In this document: positions 1 through 11,526 of the stretch, one piece after another
Position numbering within the stretch: the first letter of the stretch is position 1
Layout: every line of letters starts with the position of its first letter
Source: Seiridium cupressi
Lineage: Eukaryota; Ascomycota; Sordariomycetes; Amphisphaeriales; Sporocadaceae
Length of the DNA: 64,000 nt
NCBI GenBank assembly: GCA_036674765.1
Contig: JARVKI010000052.1
Span: 247,092-311,091, forward strand
Reading direction: 5' to 3'
The notes under the pieces: model-generated
The model's database searches: none
What the model saw: only the letters and a program-made list of their open reading frames with translations
Told to the model about the DNA's origin: nothing
Translations under genes and position numbers: made by a program

Positions 1-364
1 TTATTCGCGTTAAGCTCAAAGTTTCCGCTCATGTGCGGAACACATTCAAGTATTTTCAAGTGTAATCATAGAATTATACTTATCAGTTGGTGTCGAGCTT
101 CGCGTTGATTAGCAATGCAACGAGATTGAATTCTGACACGACCTTTTCATATTGTGTTTGACCAAAATGATGGAAATAATTGTTGTTAGCTGAACCAAAT
201 TCAAAATCAAGCTCAGAAAGGTTCTTGACCAATATATTTACTCTTTCTCCAGCACTAGTCATTTTGACACTCCTTTCTTCATCCAAATCACCCACTGTGA
301 CCCATCAAGATGCAACCAACTCCATCCCATGCAACAATAGACATTTCCACCCCAGACAATCTCC
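1..364. other. Window edge, no gene recognised
   Basis: I see no supported gene here. The stretch lies downstream of the dehydrogenase that ends at 365 on the minus strand. Short open frames exist on both strands but none resembles a known family or shows splice-supported continuation. Confidence 0.5.
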
Positions 365-1592
365 CTATTCTTGATTCATGATGACGATCTTGATATCTTT
401 GCGCGCGTGTTGTGCTTCGAACGCCTCGGAGCACTTGGTTAAAGGATATGTGGAGGTAATCAGAGGCTTTAAGTCAACCTTCTTGCGGCTCAGCAAGTCA
501 ATGGCATCAGCGAAACATCCTGGTGTATATCTGACAGTGCCTAGACTACGTCAGCTTGTTTCATTACCAGATTGGACGAAAGTCGTACCCTTGATGTTGA
601 GTTCTTTAGCCGTCAATAGAAACAGCGGGACTGAGGACAAAGGCTTGCCCAGTCCTGCTTGTATACCTATTGTCATGGTATTAGTGGCCGCGGTCTAGCA
701 ACCAACTTCATTGAACTTACATGTGCCGCCATTTTTCAGCATACAGACAGCCATTTGCGTGCAGACTTCAGCGCCACTAGCTTCTACAGCCACATCAAGG
801 CCGCTGCCGAGCTCATGCTTCGGAATCACTTGCTTGGCATAGTCTTGGGCAAACGCGAGAGCTTCGATGCCCTCCTCCTTTTTCGGCGATACGATTCCGA
901 CATCTGCACCGTATTTGATGGCAAAGTCCACTCTGCTTTGCTCAACGTCGAACATGATCACCTTGCGCACACCGTAGGCCTTGGCCACTGCTAGAATAAG
1001 CAGACCCAGAGGGCCACAACCACTGCTCGAAGTTAGAGGTAGTCACATGCCGAACTCGCCAAAATACAAGCACCTACAAGATCGCCAAAGTCTGATGCGA
1101 GTTCAGCCCCGCCCTCCTGCCCAACTGTACCGCAATAGCCAGTGGTTGGATAGCCCCGGCCTCTTCCCAAGACACATTCTCTGGAATCGGCACTGTCATC
1201 GACGCCCTGACCGTGGCATACTGGCACAGCGTGCCGTCGGTAGGGTCGAGCCCGCAGTACTTGAGGTTTGCGCAGATATTCGGGTTGCCCCTGATGCAGA
1301 ACTCGCACTCCATACACGCGAAACCAGGCTCGACAGCCACCCTCTGGCCGACCGTGCGGTCTTTCACAGCTGGGCCAACCTTCTCGATGATCCCCGACGA
1401 TTCGTGCCCCAGCACAAGCTGTTTGGACACCGAGGCGCTCTCCCAGTTATGGCAGTCTGAACCACAGATACCCGTTGAAATCACTTTTACGAGCACATCA
1501 TTGTCGCCGAGGGGTTGAATTGGGCGCTCTTGCACCTCAAGCTTCCTAGGTCCGACCCAGACGCAGGCACGGTTCGATGTGATTTCGACCAT
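365..1592 (-). CDS. Zinc-dependent sorbitol/xylitol-type dehydrogenase
   Basis: Exons 1592-1078, 1022-721, 666-589 and 540-365 give 356 aa, the usual length for the medium-chain polyol dehydrogenase family. These cytosolic enzymes oxidise a polyol or sugar hydroxyl with NAD(P). Visible landmarks are the catalytic zinc ligands C43 (in GICGSDCHNW), H63 and E64 (GHESSG), the four-cysteine structural zinc lobe C93, C96, C99 and C107, the Rossmann motif GCGPLGLL, and the family signature around KGTVRYTPG in the C-terminal part. The third intron is 48 nt; a nearer donor would leave an impossible 27-nt intron. The gene is divergent from the MFS transporter at 2094, and the shared promoter carries a copy of the GGATCACGG element. 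The substrate cannot be read from sequence: xylitol, sorbitol, L-arabinitol or a sugar acid are all possible. Confidence 0.9.
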
Positions 1593-2093
1593 GGTAAGGC
1601 AAATCTGTAAGCTCGGAGATGGGGTTTCTTCGCAGTGCTAGAGTAAGACAGCTATGGAGGAAGTCAATTCGGGGCGATTTTCTTTTTACTCTTGTTTGGA
1701 TTCATATATTACCCATGTGACGTTGGCCCTCTTTTTGCCTATATTTCCGTCTTCAGCATCGACGCCCGGATCGGATCACGGGTCGCATCCAGAATCAGTA
1801 TATCGGCTGTAGCACGCCATGTGGGGTTACAAGGTGGGTGTTGGACCAAGTCAGCCTAGCTGCATTGCATCGGAACCCCGGTGCCTACAGATAAGGTCTC
1901 TATGCCTGATTCACTACCGTGGGTGAGATAGAGTGGCCTAGGTAGCACACCGAGATCCGCCGAAGGGCTGGCATGGCAATGCAGGGTCTTAGCCCGGGGT
2001 GTATAGCAATTATGCCAATGGTGTTGGGCTTTTGTCATAAGATCGGCCTCCCCATCTTGCAGCTTGGGACCAGAAACTGTTTTAGACATCTGA
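1593..2093. promoter_or_regulatory. Divergent promoter, dehydrogenase / MFS transporter
   Basis: A 501-bp divergent intergenic region. It contains one copy of a 13-nt element (1773-1785) that recurs twice in the next divergent promoter at 5332-6321. No other convincing motif was identified by eye. Confidence 0.6.
1773..1785 (+). promoter_or_regulatory. Candidate regulator site, copy 1
   Basis: The sequence is GGATCACGGGTCG. It matches copies 2 and 3 except at the two positions after CGG. CGG triplets in near-inverted arrangement (CGG-N-CCG, here degenerate as CGG-G-TCG) are typical of Zn2Cys6 binding sites. That the factor encoded at 6322-8884 binds it is inference. Confidence 0.5.
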
Positions 2094-3897
2094 ATGACAC
2101 ATTTTGGTGACACCATGGCTTCCATATGCGAGAAACAGGACGGAATGTCTTCCAAAGAGCCGGCGAAGTCAATCGCCTCCAACTCAGGGGTCGAAGTCGA
2201 GACATGGGACCCGAAAGACGAAAAAGAATTAGTTCGCAAAATCGACCTTCGCATTTTCCCTGTCTTGGTCGTTCTCTTTATTCTTAATTTCATCGACCGT
2301 AACAACTTCGCCAATGCTCGACTCAAGGGACTCGAAGACGACCTCAACCTGACCGATGTACAATATCAGACATGTATCTCCATTCTCCTGGTCGGCTATG
2401 TCGCCGTGCAAATCCCGTCGAATATGATACTTAGCAAGTTGTCCAGACCTAGCTGGTATCTGTGCGCTTGCGTTGCAACATGGGGCGTCATTTCTGCCGC
2501 TACCGGAGCGGTTCAAAATGCGACGGGCGCGATTCTCTGCCGGTTCTTCTTGGGTTGTGTCGAGGCATCGCTGTTTCCAGGTAGCATCTACCTGTTGGCT
2601 CGATGGTATACTAGAAAGGAAATGCAGTTGCGAGTTACAATTCTCAACGGAGGTAATTTAGCAGCGCAGGCCTTTGGCGGCCTCATTGCTGCAGGTATAC
2701 TTGGGGATATGGAGGGCATGGCAGGGCTGCGTGCTTGGAGATGGCTATTTATCATTGAGGGTGCCATCACTGTTGCATGCGCTATTGTTGCAGTTTTCAT
2801 ATTGCCTGAATACCCTCAGAGTACGGGATGGCTTTCGGAGCGCGAGAAGCTGATTGCGCAGAAGCGCCTTGCACTCGACGCTGGTATTGTGGAAGCAGTC
2901 GAAAACGAGAGCGCCATGCATGGATTAAAGCTAGCAGTGATGGACCCCAAAGTCTGGCTCCTTGGCATCACTTACCATGCCACTATCATGGCGTTGAGTG
3001 TAAGCCTTTTCATACCCCTATTAGAGCCGCAACTGACACTGAGGATAGTTCAGCTACTTTTTCCCAACCATCACGGCGTCGCTCGGCTACGGTACGACCA
3101 AGACACTACTTCTCACAGCCCCTCCTTGGATTTGGGCTCTGTTATTCTCCGTTCCGTTAGCATGGCACGCCGACAAGACAGGAGAACGATTCTGGCACTA
3201 TACAATTCCCGCAGTAATTTGCATCATTGGCTATATCATATCAATGACAACCACTACGACCGCGCCAAGATACTTTGCCATGTTCATGATGACAAGTAAG
3301 CAATTAGCCCGGTCATCTTCTTGCTTCACCCATTAACTGATACTCACCACAGCTGGCTACACCTGTGGCTTCATAATGCTCGCTTGGATATCTAATACGA
3401 TCGTACGACCAGCCTCCAAGAAAGCTGCCGCTATCGCTATTGTCAATGCTATGGGTAACAGTAAGTGCTAAAAGACAATTGAAACCTGGTTTCCCCCGAA
3501 CGTTTCAGAACGTACCATCTGAGGCATTCATGTTTCGGCCGGACTGGAAAACCGACTCGACCGAAGCACGGGAGTCTAACTTTCGTCTGTAATTCGAAGA
3601 GAAGCTGATATGTTTCGATCACTAGTTGGAAGTATTCCCGGGTCGTACATCTGGCCTTCTAAGTATGGTCCTTATTACGTGAAGAGCTTTGGGGCGGAGT
3701 TGGCTATTTTCTTATTCGCGGTCGTTTGTGCCTTCACCCTACGCACTTATCTCAAGCATCTGAATAAGAAGCTTGACGCCGGCGAACAAGTCCCGTATGA
3801 GGTCACGGAGACAACAACTGAGCGCACAGCCGACTTAGAAGGCAAGCCACCCGGGGCCGTGGTAGAGGATGCGAAAGGATTCAGATACCTATACTAG
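2094..3897 (+). CDS. MFS transporter, anion:cation symporter (Dal5/Tna1-like) type
   Basis: Exons 2094-2999, 3049-3295, 3353-3460 and 3626-3897 give 510 aa, the normal size for a 12-helix MFS protein. The first transmembrane segment ends in FILNFIDRNNFANARL, the hallmark of the anion:cation symporter family, whose fungal members carry allantoate, nicotinate and other carboxylates across the plasma membrane. Further landmarks are LVGYVAVQIPSNM, RFFLGCVEASLFPG and AWRWLFIIEGA. The last intron (3461-3625, 165 nt) is long for this window. An alternative start lies 21 nt downstream. Its position between the dehydrogenase and aldolase genes, with a shared promoter element, suggests it imports the substrate of that pathway, possibly an acidic sugar. 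Substrate unknown. Confidence 0.9.
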
Positions 3898-4195
3898 AGA
3901 TTGTAGGGAAACGCCAAAGGGGGTAGAATCGCTAGCAGTCAGCTAGCAGATGAAATGGCGGACATATGATTGTGGGACGTGAAATCATACTATATAGAAA
4001 TTGAGCACAGGTGCTTTCAATGACATAGTTTTACTCATGAGACCTCCGTCATTGTCTCTCAAGTCCTTTGGAAAGTACAGCAAATCTGGGTAGAATATCA
4101 TAGCACTCCTCCCCAATGCATGATTCTAATTATGGAACTGAACCCCTGGCTTTAATTTATTGACTCTAATTGTAACCCTCGGGTGGTTTGGCCTC

Positions 4196-5331
4196 TTATA
4201 CACTGGTTACAGGCTCGACCTGCTTCGCTTTCTGAACTAGATTCTTCAGACTTGACATCTCGTTTGACATCCACGATGTTACAGCGACTATATCGGCACC
4301 ACAGTTGACGAAATGGAAACCTTGCTCGTATCGCTTAGCGGCTAGTACAGAACAACAAGTATTAGCGGTGGTCTTACCCACAATCCAAATTCGACAGCGT
4401 TGATTTGATCACTTACCAGCCTCGGCACCCAAAGCAAAGTGGCCCGCGTATTTCCCTGCATCTAATGTCGCCTTCAAAATGCGTGAGGAAGCCTCTTGCA
4501 CCTCTGGAATCGAAGCATGGTCAAAGGCAACGTAGCCCATAGAGGAAGCAAGATCATTGGGTCCGATAAAAAGCATATCTAGGTAGTACTGTATAAGCAC
4601 AGGCGAAACGGTAAATACCTCGTAAGGGTTGTTGCAGGCTTACCGATTCCGTCGACGCTAGCAATTTCTTCCACATTCTCGACGGCCTTTCGCGACTCGA
4701 TCTGGACGCATATCATGACATTATCGTTGGCGTTGAGTAAGTATTCTCGACCGGTCTGGTTGAAAGCTGCTGGCGCAAACATTGCACCTGCACCACGTAC
4801 ACCTCGCGCCCACTTGTTCGAAGGGTATTTGCATGCGCGAACTATAGCTTCTGCTTGCTCCTGTGTGTATCCTTCAATCAGTCTCAGATTCTTCTGCACC
4901 TCTACTAGCAAATGACTCCTGCCCACCTTTGTCTCACACATTGGGACCATGATAGCGTGTGCCCCAGCGTCCAGAACCCGCTTCATCATCCATGGCTCGC
5001 TGCTCGGTATCCTCACCATCGGAGAGCATCCGGATGATGAGATGGCGCCAACTTGCAAGTACATGTCATTGTCGTCGATGTTACCGTGTTCGCAGTCAAT
5101 GAGAACCCACTAAAGACCTCAGCCATTAGTATTTCGAATAGTGCTGCACCTCAAAGAAGCGGTTCTTACATCTTGGCCGAGCGGCGCGATTGTCCTCGCG
5201 AGGGTGTATCCTGGAAACTCAAGCCATTGTCCCACACTTGGTCCTTCGCCGCGCTTTGCTCTTTCAAGAGAGTCCTGGAGCCGTGTCTTGCCGGAAGTAT
5301 TGACGACTGGTAACGCAATTTGATTGGCCAT
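4196..5331 (-). CDS. HpcH/HpaI aldolase family protein
   Basis: Exons 5331-5170, 5109-4644, 4578-4417 and 4341-4196 give 311 aa. The fold is the pyruvate/PEP-dependent class II aldolase (HpcH/HpaI/citrate-lyase beta) barrel. Visible motifs are VLIDCEHGNIDD near the N-terminus, VRIPSSEPWMMKRVLDAGAH, the metal-binding stretch around MICVQIESRKAVENV, and MLFIGPNDLASSMGY. Fungal members include the 2-keto-3-deoxy-L-rhamnonate aldolase LRA4, which splits a 2-keto-3-deoxy sugar acid to pyruvate and an aldehyde; bacterial members act on 4-hydroxy-2-oxoheptanedioate. The start was chosen at the ATG in GCCATGGCC context; an in-frame codon 42 nt upstream is less likely. It is divergent from the Zn2Cys6 regulator at 6322. 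The role in sugar-acid catabolism is inferred from family and neighbours. Confidence 0.9.
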
Positions 5332-5439
5332 GGCTGATATGCTTTGGTTATGCTCGATTAAACTTCCCTTCAAGACAAATCAATTACACGGCTTGGATTA
5401 ACTTCGCATTTGAGAAACTGCGTGGTTGTTGTTTCGGCC

Positions 5440-5452
5440 GGATCACGGTCCG
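5440..5452 (+). promoter_or_regulatory. Candidate regulator site, copy 2
   Basis: The sequence is GGATCACGGTCCG, which contains a perfect CGG-T-CCG inverted repeat, about 110 bp upstream of the aldolase start codon. It is preceded by CGGCC, giving a further CGG triplet. Confidence 0.55.
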
Positions 5453-5480
5453 ATCGCGACATGCAGCTCTGCGTTATCGC

Positions 5481-5493
5481 CGGCCCGTGATCC
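5481..5493 (-). promoter_or_regulatory. Candidate regulator site, copy 3
   Basis: Read on the minus strand it is GGATCACGGGCCG, with a perfect CGG-G-CCG inverted repeat. It faces copy 2. Confidence 0.55.
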
Positions 5494-6321
5494 ATCATTT
5501 CGCATAATGCAGCCGTCCATACTCGACCGGAACGCCGGAGTAATATCACGCAGGGAAGAGTGGCCGACTTTAATGGTCATGCGCTTGCTGAGTCAGTTAT
5601 TTGATCATTATGGTTGTATTCTTATGCGCCTAAGATTTGTCATGTCAGGACCTTGAATCGGACTTTCCCGAAGAAGGCATTTCCTTAGGACCGATTATGC
5701 TTCAAAAACCACGGCAGTGCTGCATAGTAGTTGGCTCCACCAGTCAGAATGTATGTATACAATATACGTACACGTAGATAACCTACGTTGTGCATAGCTA
5801 GGTAGGCATTCTCGCCCAGGCGTGCCACAAGCTTCAGTTATTTTTAACGCACCAAATTCGATAAGAAGTCTCTTATATGTGATTTCACACTTCGCTCAAA
5901 AGTCATTGCACAATCACTCACTGACGGCGCAGTGAACAAGAGCGCCGGGTAAGATACTTGAGCCGGTTACCATTCAATTGGTCGTCTCTATCCGACTGGG
6001 CCGCTCGTGGGCTGCAGATCGCAACCAATGAGGCGTCCACTGCAGGCTTTATCGATGTACAATGGTCTGGGGAAGTGGAGAATCGGGATGGGTCGCCAAT
6101 ATGCCGATGGGATCTGCTATCTCGGCGATAGCATTGTGACGCTGCAATGAGAATCGGTGACTTGCAGGTGGGCGGTGCCTTGCCCCCGTCTTGTCGCATT
6201 CCTCGCCTTCGGTGTTTTGACTGACACCGCTATCGACTGACGCTGCCGCCGGCTTGAGATTGCTTCATTCCGCCTGAGTGCTGCCATCGATCAAAACCCA
6301 CTAACCAGTCGGGCCTCCACA

Positions 6322-8884
6322 ATGGGTCGGGGTGCGCCAAAGAGGGATTCGGCAGCCCCTGAAGCCTCCACTAACCGGGTGTGGCAAGCCTGTGTATCAT
6401 GCAGAAGGAAGAAGGCAATTGCTCTCACCGTATCCCTAGATGTGATCATGTTTCTCTAACGTCCAAATTAGGTCAAGTGTGATGGGCAACAACCATGCCA
6501 TAATTGCAGTTCTCGAGATGCTGTCTGCGAATACCCAGGAAGTAATGACAATGCTTCCACGAGTCGCCAGTAAGTCCGTCCCTTCACCACAAGACTATCT
6601 ACCTAAATAAAGTCCGCAGATATGCAATGTCATTCGAGGCTAGATGCCAGCAGTTGGACCTTTTCTGCCAGCGCCTTGAGGGTCTTGCCGGCCAACTCTC
6701 ACAAACCGTCGAGACCCTCACAAGGGCAAAAGCTGGAGCGCCCTCTAACTTTGACGAAGACGAACTTATGCAAGCAGCAAATGCCCTGAGGTCTCTTCCA
6801 GAGGCGGGCGAATCTTTGCAACTAGCCTTGGATCCGTCACTAGAGTCGGCACCTGCAGAACAGCAGGAGCTTACAAATATCACAGCTCAGGACTCTCGTA
6901 TGGAGTCCGACTCTGAAGATTGTGAAGATGATGATCTGGACTTCTCTGCAGATCAAAGTAGCAGAGCTGAGAAATTTGGATCTCTCGTGACAGATTCCTA
7001 TGGCAAGCTAAGGTATGGTTATTTTCGTTGGATAGTATACAATCAATGCTGACACATGACAGATTTGTAGGAGGAGCGACGAATAGTGTACTCATAGAGG
7101 CCATTCAAAGTCTTTCTCCAGGTCGGTCTACAGTATCTGATTCTCCTGGCATACTAAGTGTCAGTCGAGGGACCGCCACCGACAGCACAAGCCAATCAAT
7201 TGAGATACCCCTCTTCGTCCATGGCCAGAGATGGCCCGAATTACCTCACCTGCCTAAGGCTGAGCAGCTGAGCCGTCCTCCGCAGTATATAGCTGATCTT
7301 TTGGTTAACTTGTACTTTGATCAATTGCATTACACCTTTCCCGTCTTGCACAAACCGCACTTCATGTCGCGTTTCAAGCAAATGAACTCTTCACGGGCAT
7401 CAGAGCCTCCAGATCGGCGTTTTCTTTCCGTCTTCTTCGCCGTCTGCGCATGTGCCTCCAGCCTACTTCCTTCTGATGGGAAGTCATCGAGATTTTCCGG
7501 ACTTGACTACTACGAGAAGGCACTTCTGCTGCACTACGCCTCACACGGAGAGGTTTCACTAGAGGCTGTACAGTGTTTAGCTTTGTTAGCCATGTGTTCA
7601 GCGGGGTGGAACACGCTCACCCAGAGCTGGAACTATGCCGGCAGAGCAGTTCGTGCCGCCCAAGACTTAGGCATGCATTTAAGTAGTCTAGTAAGTACCT
7701 CATCGCCGTTTTCAGTGGGCAACATGTTGAAAGAAACAGATGCCGTCGGGTCTACGAGCTGAAAACGACCCTGCGGTGGTGCTCAGACAGCAGATGTCGA
7801 GACGGATATGGTGGAGTGTCTACTGCATTGACCGGTCCGTACCGCCCCCAATAGCTTGTCTGTCAGTCCTCTCTAATTCTTAGCAAGTGTGACATCTATC
7901 TGCCTCGGAAGGCCGATGGCAGCGCAGGATTCTGATTGCCACTGCGAACTACCATTAGACATCAGCGATGATGATCTTGAGGGATGGTGCCGGAACCTGC
8001 AGCAGTCGCCGCAACAGCCATCAACGTCAAGTTCAATGACGGGTTTCTTGGCTTTTGCTCGATTGTGTCGTATCGGGGGGAAGATACAACAATTATACTC
8101 TCCATCGAGAATACGCGAAGTCTCCAATCCTGCGAAGGCCAAGCGATATCTGCGCACAATCGAATCTCTTGATAGGTCACTCAACGAATGGCTCGCAGGA
8201 TTGCCGGATGATATACGCTTCAGCGCCAATAACCTTGACCGAAGCCCAGACTTGACCATGTGTGTCATCATGTTCATCGTTCATGCAGGATCTCTCCTCA
8301 ATCTGTATAGGTAAGCTTCTCTATACGGTCGCCTAAAGCATCGTTATCTGACACTAGCTCCAGAACACTTATAGGCAGCCTGAACCAGTCACTATCCGGG
8401 CTTGGCGCAATCGATGCTGTCTCTCATTGTGTTAGCGCGGCGAGAAGTTGCATCAATGCTGCTGAGCTCGTCCGTGAGCTAGTCCCCCCTTCGCATCATC
8501 TAGCTTTCTGCGTCCATTACCTGACACTATCAGGTCTGGTATTGTAGGTGCTCAGAACTCTGCGTAATGGAGAGTTTTATTTTTCTAAAACCCGTGTGCA
8601 GACTTCGAATGCCAGGATCGCCACGCGATCAAACCCTCGCTGACGTCCAAAAATGTGTTACATTCTTGAAGGACCTAGAGGTGACATGGAGCGGCGCTTC
8701 AAAAAGTCGTGCAATCATCGAACAACTTATGCGTGTTCCTCCAACAGGGTCTGAATCGCTCAACAAGCGATCATTGGCAGAATTTGAAGAGACAGAAGCA
8801 TACACGTGGGATCAGGTGCCTGGCGCAGAACTCTTCACCTACGATGTATCAGGGGCTGATCTACTCAATGCCTGGCTGCCATGA
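6322..8884 (+). CDS. Zn2Cys6 transcription factor, Fungal_trans type
   Basis: Eight exons: 6322-6414, 6472-6569, 6620-7012, 7063-7690, 7740-7834, 7888-8310, 8364-8543 and 8602-8884 (730 aa). The N-terminal zinc cluster reads CVSCRRKKVKC then DGQQPCHNCSSRDAVC, the canonical C-x2-C-x6-C spacing, but only if intron 1 (6415-6471) uses a GC donor; it has a good branch site (CTAAC at 6457). A predicted linker and dimerisation stretch (QQLDLFCQRLEGLAGQL) follows. The middle homology region contains LYFDQLHYTFPVLHKPHF, GWNTLTQSWNYAGRAVRAAQDLGMH and MSRRIWWSVYCIDRVTSICLGRP. It is divergent from the aldolase, and paired promoter elements suggest it is the pathway regulator. That role is inference. Confidence 0.88.
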
Positions 8885-9578
8885 GATCAGACAGGCTGGC
8901 CGAGGCTGAAAATACGAATCGGTCTATGGTATAATATTCACCATGTCGATCTACCCATCACTTGATCAACAAAACATGCCCTTTGGTGACATGCATAGCT
9001 TACTAGCTTTGATGCGGGCGCTGAGCGACCAAAACTGGCCGCTGTTGGCAATTACACATATGTGTGCCTTGAGTAATTCGTGATTAGACTGCAAGTTTGG
9101 ATACATAAAGGAGAAGAAATCCCAAGACTTGCGCGTTCTAGTGGATATTTAGTTGCTCCCGCACCCCAGTGACCAGTACGACGGTCCTGATTGACAGTCG
9201 CTAAACTTAGCGGCCGTAAACTTAGAACTCCATCGCCCATAGCCGAATCGGGTGTCGCACCGCACCATCGGGTCGGAACTCATCCGTCCATCTCTTATCG
9301 GGCTTCTCTGCTTCTTAGACATCCTCATGGATTAAAACATACGATCGAGATAAACCAGATAAACCGTGTGCGCAGCGAGATCTCATATATTGGTGGGTTA
9401 TATACTAAAGTCATAAATCAAATTTCCGAGCACTCTCGTAGAGTCGTGCCACTTCCACCATTTCTCCAATTGCTTCACCATTCAATCACGAACCCCGCTT
9501 CCGCCACTTTGAAAGGGACAATACTTGACATCCGAGGATAGTATTAAGCTTAGCGAAACCGCACGGAAGATAGCAGAC
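8885..9578. other. Intergenic, nothing recognised
   Basis: This is presumably the 3' region of the regulator and the promoter of the gene at 9579. I found no copy of the GGATCACGG element here. Confidence 0.5.
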
Positions 9579-10923
9579 ATGGCACTTCCTTCAGCGCCTA
9601 TCATCACATTGGCATCAAATGCGTCTTTGCAGCCGCCACTTTCACGCCGCGGTCATGGACCAGGTATCGTCATCGTGGATGCTGGTCTACCTGAATCGCC
9701 GGCAGAGAAAACAGTGGACCCAGTGCCTCAAAAGAAATGGGCAGAAGAGGGTTATGCTGTGGCGCGTTTGACGTATGCAAAAGCCGGTACAGCCGATGGC
9801 GCATGGCCAATAGAGACAGCACTAGAGCAGGCGGTTGATGCTCTCGCAAAGTTGGACACATGCGATACCAAGGACAAGTTTGCCCTCATTGGTAAGAGAA
9901 TCGCTCATCAATGAGATTCTGGAAAGCTAATATCGGATGCAGTCTATGGAGTGCCAGCGGATTATCCTGCCGAGTTTACAGCAAAGTTTCAGGCCGCCTT
10001 CAAGTCAACCAGCAGCATCATTGCTTCTGTGTCGTTTTCGCCGGAATGGGATTTGTCATCAAAACCAGAATTGGTGCACAGCGCAGGCAAGCCAGCTTCG
10101 CCGCTTTCGAGGCCCAATACATCCACGTACGATTATCCTCAGGTCAAGTCAGACAAATTCATCGTGCCAGGAGCAGAAGACTTCCATTACTCGGCTGCGT
10201 CGGTAGCACATACGCGGAGTCTGACGCTCATGAAGAAGCAGCTTGAAGGTCCGATCTTTGACCTGGAGAAGATCTGGGACGAGCACACATACTATGAATT
10301 TGAAGATCGCTCGGTAGAGAAGACGATGGCCACCATGGTCGACGAGCCTTATGTCAACCACATTCCCACCATGACCGGAGGTGTGGGTCGCGAGCGATTA
10401 ACCAACTTCTACAGACATCACTTCATTTTCAATAATCCGGAGAACACAACTATGGAGCTCGTTAGTCGGACGGTCGGCATCGATCGTGTTGTGGATGAAT
10501 TCGTATTCACTCTTACGCATACTCAGAAAGTTGATTGGCTGTAAGTCGCCCTGATCCTTACTGTGCACTTTGAAAGTCTTACCTCTGCACCGTTTACTGA
10601 TCATCCAACCTAGATTGCCCGGCGTACCCCCAACGGGTAAACACCTAAGGCTCCCATTCAGTGCGGTCGTCAACATCCGAGGCGACCGCCTCTACCATGA
10701 GCATATCTCTTGGGACCAGTGCACAGCGCTTATCCAAGCTGGCCTCATGCCTGAGTATCTGACATTTCCCTACGCGGTCGATGGCAAGGAGCCAGAGCCA
10801 GGGAAGAAGTTCGAGTATCGTGTCCCAGCTGCAGGGCATGAGGTCCCGGCGAAGCTACAAGACCAGGGTGCGGCAGCGAGCAATGCCATGTTCGAATTTG
10901 ATGTTAGACAAGTAGATGCTTAG
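9579..10923 (+). CDS. Hydrolase-like N-terminus fused to SnoaL/NTF2-like domain
   Basis: Exons 9579-9891, 9943-10540 and 10614-10923 give 406 aa. The first ~220 residues look like a degenerate dienelactone-hydrolase/alpha-beta fold (GHGPGIVIVDAGLPES, WAEEGYAVARLTY, FALIVYGVPADYP). I see no clear nucleophile motif G-x-C/S-x-G, so catalysis by that part is doubtful. The C-terminal ~180 residues look SnoaL/NTF2-like (TMTGGVGRERLTNFYRHHFI, SRTVGIDRVVDEFVFTLTH, RLPFSAVVNIRGDRLYHEHI), a fold used for small-ligand binding or lactone chemistry. The start is the first ATG in frame. It sits next to the catabolic cluster but lacks the shared promoter element, so membership is uncertain. Function unknown. 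Confidence 0.8.
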
Positions 10924-11526
10924 ATCCGAATCAATAGAGTTTAAGCGCACAGACGCCACTTCGTATATCTTCCTGTTCATGACTGCTTCTTTCTTGTTTG
11001 AATGTGCAAGTTACAGAATTTCAGGGCTACCATTTCGAAGGCTATCCGTCACCCTTGACAATTCTTGACCCGGTCACCCAACCCACTCGTTCGCCCTGGA
11101 CTCCGCAATCACAATGGGGAAATCTGCTTCCTGTTATCCGACCAAGTCCGACAACGGATATATAATGAGAACTACTGATTCCAAGATGATCTGATGGCAT
11201 CATGTCGTCGAATATATTGCATGGTCGAGTGATGCGTCTGACTAAAGTGAATCATCCTATCAATGTAACCTAGACTAGATCGTGGCATTGGCAGACTTGA
11301 AAGCGGGAAGTTGCAGGCGGGACAAATCGCTAGGTGGTACCTGCGTCGCTTATCAGTAGTCTAACTGCAAAAGGCGTGGCGCCACCTCATGGGCCGGGCC
11401 CGGTGATGTGCAATTGTCAACAAATGACCACATGACGCACCGTCGCACTTCTGTCTTCCTTCGTGACCACAAGCCCAGACTCTCCTTCATCCTCTTCATT
11501 ACAATTCACATTGCAGAGGGCTCAAG
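10924..11526. other. Intergenic, nothing recognised
   Basis: Promoter region of the aminopeptidase. There is a pyrimidine-rich stretch just before the start (ctcctccatcctcttc-like), as is common in fungal promoters. No other element was identified. Confidence 0.45.

Larger units (their letters stand above)
5332..6321. promoter_or_regulatory. Divergent promoter, aldolase / Zn2Cys6 regulator
   Basis: A 990-bp region between divergent start codons. It carries two copies of the 13-nt GGATCACGG element in opposite orientation, 41 bp apart (5440 and 5481), close to the aldolase start. No open frame in it resembles a protein family. Confidence 0.6.

Noticed and set aside
541..567. A 27-nt intron in the dehydrogenase gene
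   Set aside because: GTAATG...CTAG would preserve the frame, but 27 nt is too short to splice. The donor at 588 gives a 48-nt intron and the family sequence KGTVRYTPG.
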